Positions 1-8,371 of a stretch of 64,000 bases of DNA are shown piece after piece (within the stretch, counting starts at the first letter, position 1; each line of letters opens with the position of its first letter). Made by a program: the position numbers and the translations under genes. The DNA is from Tardiphaga robiniae (GTDB taxonomy: Bacteria; Pseudomonadota; Alphaproteobacteria; Rhizobiales; Xanthobacteraceae), in the NCBI RefSeq assembly GCF_013359755.1, contig NZ_JABMCJ010000084.1, positions 96,929-160,928 on the forward strand, given 5' to 3'. Under the pieces are notes generated by a model. It saw only the letters and a list, made by a program, of their open reading frames with translations. It had not been told where the DNA came from and searched no databases.

Positions 1-474
1 TTCGCCACGCGGTAGCGCTTCGATGGCGCGATTGAGCCAGCCCGACTGCACGCGGCCGGGGCCGGCATAGCCGCTCTCCAGCACGTCCTGGCCGTCGAAA
101 TGCGAACGTTCGCGATAGGACGTCGCCACCGCATGGACCACGGCAGCTTTCTTGTCGCCATACATCCGCGCAAATTCCGGCATCGCTGGATGCATGCCGA
201 AGAACGAGTCCAGCGCGATGGCTGCGTTCGGGCCATCCTTCGCCAGCGCGATCGAGCCGTGCAGACCGGCATAATCGGGATCGCCGAGCGGCGCGACGGT
301 GGCCAGACCATCGAGCGCGCCGCGCAGGATCACCACGATCAGGCGCGGATCGCGCGCGTCGGCGGCCCTAGCGAATTTCGGCAGATAGGCCCAGGCGGCA
401 AAGGCCGCGCCTGATAACAGAAGCGAGCGGCGTGTGGGGCCGAGCATGCGGCTTTCACAGCAGTCCATCGTCAT
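1..474 (-). CDS. DUF1501 family exported protein (partial, runs off left edge)
   Basis: Only the N-terminal ~158 codons lie in the window. The ATG at 474 overlaps the TGA of the upstream DUF1800 gene (ATGA, 471-474), which implies translational coupling; an in-frame ATG at 468 is the alternative start. The N-terminus has a twin-arginine-like signal (TRRSLLLSGAAF followed by a hydrophobic run ending FARAA). The mature part begins with VVILRGALDGLATVAPLGD and then GMHPAMPEF, typical of the DUF1501 family. DUF1501 and DUF1800 genes are commonly paired in bacteria. The biochemical role is unknown; periplasmic location is inferred from the signal. Confidence 0.85.
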   Translation of the reverse strand, partial: MTMDCCESRMLGPTRRSLLLSGAAFAAWAYLPKFARAADARDPRLIVVILRGALDGLATVAPLGDPDYAGLHGSIALAKDGPNAAIALDSFFGMHPAMPEFARMYGDKKAAVVHAVATSYRERSHFDGQDVLESGYAGPGRVQSGWLNRAIEALPRGE

Positions 475-1964
475 CTCCTCTGAAATTCCGGCGACATCAG
501 CAGCAACGTCAGTGCCTGCTGCCGCGTCTCCGCGCGCGCGATCGTCTGTCGTGTTTCGGATGAGGCCGCCTCGCCGGCGACCACGTCGAGCATCTCGCGC
601 GGATCGATACTGTCGGGAATGCGCGACGAAACCTGTGCGGCGAGATCGAGCCGCAGCTTCATGCCTTCGGGCACGGCCCAGGCGGCATTGCCGTCCGGAA
701 AGCCGTTCGGCCCCGGCGGTGTCCAGAGCGGCTGGCCAAGCGTCTGCAGTCCCGCAAAGTAACGGCCGGGATCTTCCGGGATGCGCGCCAGCAGGCGGCC
801 GGTGGAGATCAGATATTCATAGGGCGTGCGCAGCTTGGCCATCGGCATCTGCCAGGCTTCACTGGAATCGAGCAGCGCAAGCGCCAGCGCCTTCAGATCG
901 CCGTCGGTCTTTTTGAACACCCCTTCCAGCCGCGCCAGCAGTGCCGGCGGCGGCGCATCAGCCACGAAATGCTGCGCGAATTTCCTGGCGATGAATGTCG
1001 CCGCCGATGGATGGCGTGCGAGATCGGCGAGCGCGGCTTCGCCTTGCGCCACGCCGGTGTCGTCATAGGTCTTGCCCAGCAATTGCTGCGGCCCCGGTTC
1101 ATGCGCATTGGCGTTGAAGGCAAAACTGCCGGGGGTGCCGATCTTTCCTTCGCGGCCGGCAAAGGTCCAGCCGGTGATGATGCGCGCCAGCGACGTCACA
1201 TCGGCCTGCGTGTAACCACCGCCGACGCCGAGCGTATGCAGCTCCATGATCTCGCGTGCGAGATTTTCATTGAGGCCGCGCTTGCCCCTCTCACCGGCTT
1301 TCGAATTCGGGCCGATCGATTGCTGGTTGTCGAGAAAGAACAGCATCGCCGGATGCTGTTCGACGGCTTTCAGCATGTCGGCAAATTTGCCCAGCACATA
1401 GGGGCGGATCGCCTCGCGTTCGAAGGAGCCAGCCCACATCCGCGCCGGGTCGCCCTTGCTGGCCGAGATGCAGAAATGGTTCGACCAGAACACGACGAGG
1501 CGTTCGACAAAGCCACCCTCGGTAATGGTCGCGCGCTGGATCCGCGCCAGCGCTTCTGCACGATAGGTCTTCTGCACCACATTCGGCGGCAGCGCGACGG
1601 CCGGCGGCGGCTTCGGTGCGTCAGGCTGCACTGTCATGGTGGTGTTGCCGGTCATCGCGGGAGCTTCCGGCTTCCTGTCCATCGCAGCCGGCGGCGCTTC
1701 GACCGGCACCAGCCCCGGCGTCTTCAGCGCCGCCTCGCGTGCCGTTTTCACTTCGAGCTGATAGGCGAACATCGCCTGCCCCAGCTCGGTCGTGGATTGC
1801 AGGCCAGGCAATTCCAGCAGCGCCGCATTGGGGCGCGCCAGCTCGGCCTTCACGAAGCCGCGGGGATCGGAGGCCGCATTGACGATGTCGCCGGAAGCGC
1901 CACCCCGCGCGCCAAAACCGAATCGGTTCAGCGCGATCAGCGCACCTTGCGGGTCGCGGGCCAT
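471..1964 (-). CDS. DUF1800 domain-containing protein
   Basis: A 497-residue protein with the DUF1800 signature: N-terminal ALIALNRFGFGARGG, the central NHFCISASKGDPARMWAG block, NENLAREIMELHTLGVGGG, and a C-terminal part with a WTPPGPNGFPDG motif. The start at 1964 is chosen because GAGGGAAA lies just upstream and family homology begins at once; the frame stays open upstream to 2021 without a better site. It is transcribed ahead of, and coupled to, the DUF1501 gene. Function is not established for the family. No clear signal peptide is visible, so export with its partner is only a guess. Confidence 0.9.
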   Translation of the reverse strand: MARDPQGALIALNRFGFGARGGASGDIVNAASDPRGFVKAELARPNAALLELPGLQSTTELGQAMFAYQLEVKTAREAALKTPGLVPVEAPPAAMDRKPEAPAMTGNTTMTVQPDAPKPPPAVALPPNVVQKTYRAEALARIQRATITEGGFVERLVVFWSNHFCISASKGDPARMWAGSFEREAIRPYVLGKFADMLKAVEQHPAMLFFLDNQQSIGPNSKAGERGKRGLNENLAREIMELHTLGVGGGYTQADVTSLARIITGWTFAGREGKIGTPGSFAFNANAHEPGPQQLLGKTYDDTGVAQGEAALADLARHPSAATFIARKFAQHFVADAPPPALLARLEGVFKKTDGDLKALALALLDSSEAWQMPMAKLRTPYEYLISTGRLLARIPEDPGRYFAGLQTLGQPLWTPPGPNGFPDGNAAWAVPEGMKLRLDLAAQVSSRIPDSIDPREMLDVVAGEAASSETRQTIARAETRQQALTLLLMSPEFQRR

Positions 1965-2086
1965 CGGGTTTCCCTCACTCTGCCTTCGTCCTATGATGCA
2001 TTGGAACATCAAAGGCGACACCCCAGATATACGGGTGGAACAGATGAACCCGGCATGAAAATCGCGCTGAAATTTGGGCTGCTTTC

Positions 2087-2290
2087 ATGAATTATCGGAC
2101 AGAAACTGCACAGCCGCTCAGCCGCCGCCCCACCTGTTCGGACTGCGGGACTGAATTCGGCTGCGACCTGTCCGGCAATTGCTGGTGCGCCGAGGAGACC
2201 GCGAAACTGCCGATGCCGACCACAGGCGGCGATTGCCTGTGCCGCGACTGCCTGCGCGCGAAGGCAGCGGCAGCGCACGCCACGACCTGA
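2087..2290 (+). CDS. Small cysteine-rich CWC family protein
   Basis: A 67-residue protein dominated by cysteine pairs: CSDCGTEFGC, then NCWC, then a C-terminal CLCRDC. This pattern matches the short cysteine-rich CWC family, which probably binds a metal such as zinc. There is no signal peptide or membrane segment, so a cytoplasmic location is likely. It lies between genes on the opposite strand (DUF1800 and a GGDEF protein) and appears to be monocistronic. No function is known; the assignment rests on the Cys spacing and length. Confidence 0.75.
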   Translation: MNYRTETAQPLSRRPTCSDCGTEFGCDLSGNCWCAEETAKLPMPTTGGDCLCRDCLRAKAAAAHATT

Positions 2291-2343
2291 CGGACGTGCT
2301 GATCCGCATGGCGCGCGATTGCGCATCGGCTCCCGCAGCCTGC

Positions 2344-3816
2344 TTACACCATGCCCGCGCTGCGCCGGTCACGATCGGGTTGCGCATAGTAGCTGCGCTT
2401 GGCTTGCAGCATTTCCATATCGGCGCGCTTGACCACGGCTTCGAGCCGCTCGCCCGTCCGGCTGGTGGCAATCCCGGTGGAGAGGCTCAGCGTCAGATCC
2501 GGATAGTACTGGTTGTTGACCTCGATCAGTCGCGCCAGCGAGGCAAGTACAGCTTCGCCGCCGGCAGCATCGACTCCGGGCAGCAAGATGGCGAATTCGT
2601 CGCCGCCTATGCGCGACACCGTCGCCGGCTTTTCGACCAGTTCGCCGAACACTTCACCGGCCCGGCGCAGCAACCCGTCGCCGGCGGCATGGCCAAGATC
2701 GTCATTGGCAGTCTTCAGCGCGTTAAGATCGGCAACGATCACGGTGACCGGTTGCGATCCCTTGCGTTCGAGCCGGTTGAGTTCGTCCACGAAGAACGAG
2801 CGGTTCGTCGTGCGCGTCAATACGTCGTGGGTGCCGAGATATTCCAGATAGGCTTCCGCCTTCTTGCGCGCGGTGATGTCGGTCAGCGCGACCTGCACCT
2901 GTGACCAGTCGCGCTCATGCCCGGGCAACACCGAGAACTGCAGCAGCAGATGCAGCTTGGTGCCGTCGAGCGCGTAGTTGACGACCTCGCGCTGCTGGAA
3001 CAGCTTGCCCTCCCACAAGTCGATCAACTGTTCGCGGAAATGCGGCTCCATCTCGTCGCGAAACACATCCGACAATTGACGGAGCAACGTGTCCTTGTCG
3101 GGCGCGCCGAACAATTCCAGCGTACGACTGTTGACATCGAGCACACGGATCTCGCTCATGCAGCGCAAAACGAATTCCTCGTGCACATCCGTGAACACGC
3201 GAAAATCCTCGATGCCCCGCGCGCGAACGTCGTCCACCAGGCGCTTGACGCCGCTGAAATCCTCGACCCACAGCGACACCGGCGAATGCGCGAACAGGCC
3301 GAACGCATAATTCTCGCTCTCCGCGAGGCGACGGCGCGCGCCTTCGCGTTCGGTCACATCCTCGATGGCGATCATCACGCGATCCCAGCGCTCTTCGTGC
3401 CCGGGAAGAACAATGCCGTGCAGCTGGATGTCGAGGCGCTCGCCTTTGAGCGTGTAGTTGACCGTATGGCTGGAAAAATGATTCCGACCGCTCCAGAGCT
3501 GGGCAAGTTCTGACACATGACTCTTGAACGTATCGTCGCGCATCACCAGGCCGAGACTGAGCGTCAGGTGAGACAGGTCGCGCGCGCCGAACAGTGACAG
3601 CGTCTTGCGATTGACCTTGAGAATGCGGATGTGCTGCGAGCACTCACGGACCCGTTCGGGATTGGCGAGCAGGAATGTCTCGATGTCGTCGACGCCCTGC
3701 GCCTGCCATTGTTCGAACAGCCCCCTCACATCGCTGTAGTCCTCGATCCAGAGCGAGACCGGGGCAAGATCGAACATCACGGCATCGTCGGCGAGATTGG
3801 TAGGCGGAACGGACAT
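2344..3816 (-). CDS. Diguanylate cyclase with two tandem PAS-like domains and GGDEF
   Basis: A 490-residue cytoplasmic protein. Residues ~14-150 and ~170-300 are two PAS-like sensor domains that are clearly duplicates of each other (PVSLWIEDYSDV versus PVSLWVEDFSGV; NYTLKGERLDIQL versus NYALDGTKLHLLL; LPGHEE versus LPGHER). The C-terminal GGDEF domain keeps SRIGGDEFAILLPG and the DLNALKTANDDLGHAAGD substrate site, so c-di-GMP synthesis is likely. The usual RxxD inhibitory site is absent before GGDEF (the residues there are EKPATVSRIGGDEF), suggesting no classical product inhibition. No membrane segments are seen. Confidence 0.9.
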   Translation of the reverse strand: MSVPPTNLADDAVMFDLAPVSLWIEDYSDVRGLFEQWQAQGVDDIETFLLANPERVRECSQHIRILKVNRKTLSLFGARDLSHLTLSLGLVMRDDTFKSHVSELAQLWSGRNHFSSHTVNYTLKGERLDIQLHGIVLPGHEERWDRVMIAIEDVTEREGARRRLAESENYAFGLFAHSPVSLWVEDFSGVKRLVDDVRARGIEDFRVFTDVHEEFVLRCMSEIRVLDVNSRTLELFGAPDKDTLLRQLSDVFRDEMEPHFREQLIDLWEGKLFQQREVVNYALDGTKLHLLLQFSVLPGHERDWSQVQVALTDITARKKAEAYLEYLGTHDVLTRTTNRSFFVDELNRLERKGSQPVTVIVADLNALKTANDDLGHAAGDGLLRRAGEVFGELVEKPATVSRIGGDEFAILLPGVDAAGGEAVLASLARLIEVNNQYYPDLTLSLSTGIATSRTGERLEAVVKRADMEMLQAKRSYYAQPDRDRRSAGMV

Positions 3817-3928
3817 AGAGACCTTGGCGCGTGAGACAGCGTGAATCGTTGAGGTATTCCCTTATAGCGAGAGTTACAGGGAATATCCTCGGATTTTCAC
3901 GAAGGCACCAAGCACCATCGAGAACAAC

Positions 3929-3955
3929 GCTGGTATGCGGACATGAATACCAGCG
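3929..3955. promoter_or_regulatory. Perfect 9-bp inverted repeat in GGDEF-GST intergenic region
   Basis: CGCTGGTAT (3929-3937) and ATACCAGCG (3947-3955) are perfect reverse complements around a 9-nt loop. The repeat lies just past the stop of the minus-strand glutathione S-transferase gene. On the minus strand it is followed by TTGTTCT, so it could be a weak intrinsic terminator; an operator is the alternative. A second imperfect repeat (GGTATTCCCT and AGGGAATATCC, around 3856-3892) lies closer to the GGDEF start. Confidence 0.35.
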
Positions 3956-3988
3956 ATTGCTCAATTCATCGCCCGTAGAGAGTGGAAC

Positions 3989-4684
3989 TCACACCGGATA
4001 GCCCGCCGAGTTCCGCGCCATGCCGTTAAAAGCATCAAGCATTCTTTCGCGCCATGCATAGATCGCGTCGTCTTCCGCCAGCAGCTTGAACGGCGAGATC
4101 GCGCGCGCCCACTGGAACGGACCGAACACGATGTAGTCGGCATAGTTTGGCGCGGCGCCCCCAAGGAACGGCTGCGTCTTCAGGGTGAGACGCATCGGAT
4201 CAAGCGACTTGCGGAAGGCATCGACGCCCGTGTCGCGATTGGATGCGACCTCTTCCAGCGACTTCTTGAACCGCGCTTCGCGGCTCTCGCGGAAATAGGC
4301 CTGATCGACCGGACGCAGATGACCATGAATATCCGCGACGATGAACGGAAACATGCCGGCGACCACGACCGTGTCGCCCCACCAGTTCAGCATCCGCCCC
4401 ATGGCGCGGCCGCCCTCGCCGCCGAACAGTGACGGACGATCCGGATAGGTGTCTTCGAGATAATTGGCGATCGCCCAGGAGTCGTTGACCGCGCGCTCAC
4501 CATCGAGCAGCACCGGCACCTTGTCGGATTTGTGCTTGTTGATCGCGTCCTTCTCGGTGAAGCGCCAAGGGATCGATGTGGCGTCGAGGCCCTTATGTGC
4601 CAGCGCCATCCGGATGCGCCAGCAGAACGGGCTGAAGGGACGATCTTCTTCGGTGCCGACCAGTTCGAACAGTTGCAGCGCCAT
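3989..4684 (-). CDS. Glutathione S-transferase family protein (beta-etherase-like)
   Basis: A 231-residue soluble protein with an N-terminal thioredoxin-fold GST domain (FELVGTEEDRPFSPFCWRIR, residues ~4-24; later KVPVLLDGERAVNDSWAIA, the cis-Pro and glutathione-binding loop) and an alpha-helical C-terminal domain. The SPFCWR segment puts a cysteine near the usual catalytic position, as in omega- or beta-etherase-type GSTs. Glutathione conjugation or deglutathionylation is expected; the substrate is unknown. It lies 22 bp downstream of a second GST gene on the same strand, so the two probably share a transcript. Confidence 0.85.
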   Translation of the reverse strand: MALQLFELVGTEEDRPFSPFCWRIRMALAHKGLDATSIPWRFTEKDAINKHKSDKVPVLLDGERAVNDSWAIANYLEDTYPDRPSLFGGEGGRAMGRMLNWWGDTVVVAGMFPFIVADIHGHLRPVDQAYFRESREARFKKSLEEVASNRDTGVDAFRKSLDPMRLTLKTQPFLGGAAPNYADYIVFGPFQWARAISPFKLLAEDDAIYAWRERMLDAFNGMARNSAGYPV

Positions 4685-4706
4685 GATTACTTCTCGTAAC
4701 TCTGAG

Positions 4707-5417
4707 CTAACTCTTCACCACAGCCGAGGTCTGGCCGAACAGCAGCTTGCGCTCTTCGTCGGTCCGGATCGGCGGCTGGCCGAAATTGGGGTTGACCTCT
4801 TTGGCGATCTCGTAAGCACGCTTGACCGCCGGCCGCTCGGCGATGGTTTCGAGCCAGCGCTTGAGATGCGGGAAGTCGTTGATGTCCTGGCCCTGGTTCT
4901 TGTAGGGCACGATCCAGGGATAGCTCGCCATATCGGCAATCGAATAGTCGCCGGCGATGAACTTGCGATCTGCAAGGCGCTTGTTGAGCACGCCATAGAG
5001 CCGGTTGGTCTCGTTCACATAGCGGTCGATGGCGTAGGTGATCTTTTCCTGCGCGTAGTTGCGGAAGTGATGGTTCTGTCCGGCCATCGGCCCGAGACCA
5101 CCCATCTGCCAGAACACCCACTGGATCGCATCATAGCGCACAGCGAGATCGTCGCTCAGGAACCTCGCGGTCTTCTCGGCGAGATACAGCAGCATCGCGC
5201 CGGACTCGAACACCGAGATCGGCTTGCTGCCACTCTTGGGCGCATGATCGAGCAGCGCCGGAATGCGATTGTTCGGCGCGATGGCCAAAAACTCGTCCTT
5301 GAACTGGTCACCCTTGCTGATATTCACCGGAATGATCTTGTAGGGGAGCCCCGTCTCCTCAAGAAAGATCGTGATCTTGTGGCCGTTCGGCGTGCTCCAG
5401 TAATAGAGATCGATCAT
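4707..5417 (-). CDS. Glutathione S-transferase, YfcG/nu-class-like
   Basis: A 236-residue protein of the Ure2p/YfcG (nu-class) type. The N-terminal domain begins IDLYYWSTPNGHKITIFLEE with the TPNGHK motif characteristic of this class. Next come APNNRIPALLDH (cis-Pro loop) and SVFESGAMLLYLAEKT (glutathione gamma-Glu binding ES). The C-terminal domain contains WVFWQMGGLGPMAGQ, also typical. Family members reduce disulfides with two glutathiones. It is the first gene of a two-gene run with the neighbouring GST. Only generic family knowledge supports a detoxification role. Confidence 0.88.
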   Translation of the reverse strand: MIDLYYWSTPNGHKITIFLEETGLPYKIIPVNISKGDQFKDEFLAIAPNNRIPALLDHAPKSGSKPISVFESGAMLLYLAEKTARFLSDDLAVRYDAIQWVFWQMGGLGPMAGQNHHFRNYAQEKITYAIDRYVNETNRLYGVLNKRLADRKFIAGDYSIADMASYPWIVPYKNQGQDINDFPHLKRWLETIAERPAVKRAYEIAKEVNPNFGQPPIRTDEERKLLFGQTSAVVKS

Positions 5418-5537
5418 CGTTCAATCCGTTTTGCGTGATGAGGCAACCCGCAAACCCGACCGAAGGCCGATTGAATGCGACTGCATGAAATGTTGCCGGA
5501 TCATCGGATCAAGTCAATGCAATTTGCTCCGCCTCCG

Positions 5538-5556
5538 ATGATCTTCGAAAGATCAT
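5538..5556. promoter_or_regulatory. Palindrome upstream of MBL-Sco operon (candidate operator)
   Basis: ATGATCTT-CGA-AAGATCAT is a perfect 8-bp palindrome with a 3-nt centre. It lies 75 bp before the start of the exported metallo-hydrolase gene, in the divergent region shared with the GST operon. Its size and symmetry suit a dimeric regulator; no regulator gene is adjacent. It was found by eye and is not tested. Confidence 0.3.
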
Positions 5557-5631
5557 TCCCTGCCAGTGGCGCATCCGGTCTGTTATCAAACGGAAACTCC
5601 GCACAGGCGGATGATTTCCGGGAGACATGCC

Positions 5632-6744
5632 ATGACCGCAGATATCCGCCGCCGCGACTTTCTCAAGACCTCGGCAGCCTTTGCTGGCATGGCTGCGGCC
5701 GGATTTTCCTGCGTGGAGGTTGCCAACGCGGCGCCGATCCAGGTGCCGACCGTCGATCGGCTCTCGATCCGCGTGCTCGTCGATCAGCAGCATGATCAAT
5801 TTCTGCGCGGCAGCACGGTGAATGGCGTGGTGCATGAGGGGCCAGGGCCGGCCCGCAGCGCCGATGCGCGCAACGTGCTGCACAATGAGTGGGGCCTGTC
5901 GCTGTTTCTGGAGTCTCAGCGTGAGCAGGACAAGCGTAATATCCTGCTCGATTTCGGCTATACCTCGCCGGCAATCATCAACAATATCGGGCTGCTCAAG
6001 GTCGATCCGGCCTCGCTCAACGCGCTGATCGTCAGCCACGGTCATATCGACCATTACGGTGGACTGATCGGCTTTCTCGAGCAATATCGCAGCGTCTTGC
6101 CACCCGACATCAAGCTATATGCCGGCGGCGAGGATAATTTCTGCCACCGCGTCAGCCGCGCATCGACCGGCCAGTTCGGCGAAGGCGGCATCCTCGACCG
6201 CAAGCAAATCGCCGCGCAGAAGGTGCAGACCGTACTCTGCGAAACCCCGACGGTGATCGAGGGCCATGCTTTCACAACAGGCAAGATCAAGCGTAACAGC
6301 GTCGAGCGCGTGCTGCCGAACACCTTCGTGGACTACAAGCCGGACAGCGCAGGCTGCGACTACGGCCACTATACGGCTGCCGAACTGCAGGGCAATTTTG
6401 CACCGGACGAACACGTCCACGAACACGCCACCTGCTTCAACATCCGCGGCAAGGGGCTGGTGGTGATCAGCTCCTGCGGCCATGTCGGCATCGTCAATTC
6501 GGTCCGGCAGGCGCAGGAGATATCGGGCGTGCAGAAGGTACACGCCGTCGTCGGCGGCTTTCACCTCGGTCCTGCCCCTGCCGACTACCTCAAGCAGATC
6601 GTCGGCGAGATCAAGAAGCTCGAGCCCGATGTGATCATCCCGATGCATTGCAGCGGCCTGAACTTCCTGCTCGAGGCGCGTGCGCAGATGCCGGACAACG
6701 TCATCAACGTCTCGACCGGCAGCCGCCTGACCTTCAGCGCGTGA
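5632..6744 (+). CDS. Tat-exported MBL-fold metallo-hydrolase (COG1237-like)
   Basis: A 370-residue protein with a Tat signal (RRRDFLKTSAAFAGMAAAGF) ending near CVEVANAA. The start at 5632 is chosen because GGGAGA precedes it and the Tat motif sits at residues 5-10. The metallo-beta-lactamase motif SHGHIDHYGG gives the metal-binding HxHxDH. Later ligands are visible in SSCGHVGIVNSVRQA, VVGGFHLG and IIPMHCSG. This layout resembles the MBL subgroup that includes a dihydropterin-linked phosphate synthase, but that activity should not be assumed for an exported protein. Its stop overlaps the start of the Sco gene, implying coupled translation. Confidence 0.88.
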   Translation: MTADIRRRDFLKTSAAFAGMAAAGFSCVEVANAAPIQVPTVDRLSIRVLVDQQHDQFLRGSTVNGVVHEGPGPARSADARNVLHNEWGLSLFLESQREQDKRNILLDFGYTSPAIINNIGLLKVDPASLNALIVSHGHIDHYGGLIGFLEQYRSVLPPDIKLYAGGEDNFCHRVSRASTGQFGEGGILDRKQIAAQKVQTVLCETPTVIEGHAFTTGKIKRNSVERVLPNTFVDYKPDSAGCDYGHYTAAELQGNFAPDEHVHEHATCFNIRGKGLVVISSCGHVGIVNSVRQAQEISGVQKVHAVVGGFHLGPAPADYLKQIVGEIKKLEPDVIIPMHCSGLNFLLEARAQMPDNVINVSTGSRLTFSA

Positions 6745-7388
6745 CCTCGCGCGCCGCACGCGCCTTCTGGTATCGGACCGGCATAGCCGCCATGGCCGCG
6801 CTGTGGCTCGGGTGCTGGAGTGCGGCGCCCGCATCAGCGCAGGGGTCGTCCCGTTCCGCAGCCGAATTGATGGACGCAGTGATGTGGAATCGCGAGCCGA
6901 TCGGTGGCGCGTTCCAGCTTATCGACCAGTCGGGTCAAGCCCGCAGCGAGCGCGATTATCGCGGCCAGCTGTTGCTCGTTTATTTCGGTTTCACCTATTG
7001 TCCGGACATCTGCCCGACTGACCTGCAGGCCATCGGACTGGCGATGGACCGGCTTGGCGCTGACGCCGCTCATGTGCAGCCGCTCTTCATCACTCTGGAT
7101 CCCGAGCGCGATACACAGGAGCAACTGGCGCAATATGTGCCGATGTTTCACCCGAAGCTGATCGGCCTGACCGGCAGCACTGCCGCGATTCATGCCGCCG
7201 CCGAAGCGTATCGCGTTTATTACAAGCGCATCGACTTCGACGACAGGCCGACCGACTACACCGTCGATCACTCGGCCTTCGTCTATCTGATGGACCGCGA
7301 CGGAAAATATCTCGGCTTCTTTCCGCCCGGCACCTCTGCCGAGAAGATGGTCGATATGATCCGGCCGTATCTGGGAATCGGAAAATAG
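6741..7388 (+). CDS. SCO1/SenC family protein
   Basis: A 215-residue secreted or anchored thioredoxin-fold protein. The GTG at 6741 overlaps the previous TGA (GTGA) and gives a complete signal peptide: basic TSRAARAFWYR, a hydrophobic core, then ASA-QG. An ATG at 6792 would remove the basic region. The copper and thiol site YCPDICP (CxxxC) and the distal histidine in DYTVDHSAF are both present, as in Sco proteins that metallate the CuA centre of cytochrome oxidase or act as thiol reductases. No oxidase genes are nearby; the partner here is an exported MBL hydrolase. Confidence 0.92.
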   Translation: MTSRAARAFWYRTGIAAMAALWLGCWSAAPASAQGSSRSAAELMDAVMWNREPIGGAFQLIDQSGQARSERDYRGQLLLVYFGFTYCPDICPTDLQAIGLAMDRLGADAAHVQPLFITLDPERDTQEQLAQYVPMFHPKLIGLTGSTAAIHAAAEAYRVYYKRIDFDDRPTDYTVDHSAFVYLMDRDGKYLGFFPPGTSAEKMVDMIRPYLGIGK

Positions 7389-7441
7389 AGATGCCGCGCC
7401 CTTGCGAGCGCAGCATCGTGATAGAAGTGATCGATTGAAGC

Positions 7442-8218
7442 TTACATGCCCATGATCGCGATATCCGTCACCTTGCCGGTGACGCCCGAGATCTTGGCGG
7501 CTTCGGTCGCCTTGCCGGTGGCGAGATCGACCGAATAGAGCGTGCCGTCGGCCATCAGCCAGGCTTCGTTCTTGCTGCCATCCGACCAGATGTCGAAGGC
7601 GACAGCCGCCGGCTTGATGCCGAGTTTGCCGACCGCGCCGAGAATGCCGTCATTCGGTGGCGCCTGCTTGACCAGCGCGCCGATGGTGCCGTCGATGTTG
7701 AACAGCGCGGTCTCCTTGGTGCCCTTCACAGAGTTTGTGTAGGCGCCGGCGATGACATTCGGCTTCTCGCCCTTGTGCATGTCGGTCTCGGCATATTTAT
7801 GATCGCCGTCCTTTGTCACCTTGCCGTCGTCGACATTGGCACGCAGGCTCATGCCGTCCGAGCCCATCACGCGCAGACGATCGGCCACCGGGTTGAAGTC
7901 GACGGTGGCGGTGACGCCCTTGGCCAGCATGGTGTCGAGCTTCGACTTCACCGTCGCCTTGCCGTCCGCGGCGATGGTGACGATCGTGCCGTCATCGACC
8001 ACCCCATAGAGCATGCCATCGGCGGGACGGACGTCGATGCCGACCAGCGCGCCGGATATACCAGTGACCTTGACGGATCCAGCGGCCATCTTCTTGGTGG
8101 TATCGACCATGGCGATGGTGTCGCCACCGACCAGGGCTGCAACCTGGGCAGCATTGGCGGCGGCCGCGGGGATCAGCAGCAATGCTGCAGAGGCGGCGAA
8201 AAGCGAACGAAATGACAT
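7442..8218 (-). CDS. Exported DUF4394 domain-containing protein
   Basis: A 258-residue protein with a Sec signal peptide (MSFRSLFAASAALLLIPAAA, cleavage after ANA). The start at 8218 is set by CAGGGAG seven bases upstream. The body is a beta-rich repeat pattern (TIAMVDTTKK, GIDVRPADGMLYGVVDDGT, DFNPVADRLRVMGSDG, DIWSDGSKNEAWL) that matches DUF4394, predicted to form a propeller-like fold. It is divergent from an ECF sigma operon and has the same -35/-10 motif as that operon, so it is probably a direct target of that sigma factor. Molecular function is unknown. Confidence 0.85.
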   Translation of the reverse strand: MSFRSLFAASAALLLIPAAAANAAQVAALVGGDTIAMVDTTKKMAAGSVKVTGISGALVGIDVRPADGMLYGVVDDGTIVTIAADGKATVKSKLDTMLAKGVTATVDFNPVADRLRVMGSDGMSLRANVDDGKVTKDGDHKYAETDMHKGEKPNVIAGAYTNSVKGTKETALFNIDGTIGALVKQAPPNDGILGAVGKLGIKPAAVAFDIWSDGSKNEAWLMADGTLYSVDLATGKATEAAKISGVTGKVTDIAIMGM

Positions 8219-8263
8219 AAGTGGCTCCCTGTGTTTCCGCGATCCCCTCGGGACCGACACAAG

Positions 8264-8294
8264 GACTACCGGCGGGCCCTCCCAACTGGATGCA
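8264..8294 (-). promoter_or_regulatory. Candidate ECF promoter for the DUF4394 gene
   Basis: On the minus strand TGCATCC (8288-8294) is followed after 17 bp by GGTAGTC (8264-8270). The same two blocks, 16 bp apart, lie on the plus strand ahead of the sigma factor gene. A shared -35/-10 pair in both directions beside an ECF sigma gene is the usual sign of autoregulation. The gene start lies 46 bp downstream of the -10 block. Confidence 0.6.
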
Positions 8295-8320
8295 CGCCCC
8301 TGAAAATAAATTCATTTGGG

Positions 8321-8350
8321 TGCATCCAATTGCGTGCGGCAAAGGTAGAC
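8321..8350 (+). promoter_or_regulatory. Candidate autoregulated ECF promoter for the sigma/anti-sigma operon
   Basis: TGCATCC (8321-8327), a 16-bp spacer and GGTAGAC (8344-8350) mirror the divergent promoter. The two -35 blocks form part of a 12-bp inverted repeat with one mismatch (AACTGGATGCAC at 8284-8295, GTGCATCCAATT at 8320-8331). The -10 block ends 21 bp before the chosen start codon, so the leader would be very short. Confidence 0.6.
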
Positions 8351-8371
8351 TGACCATGCAAGGGCATGGAC

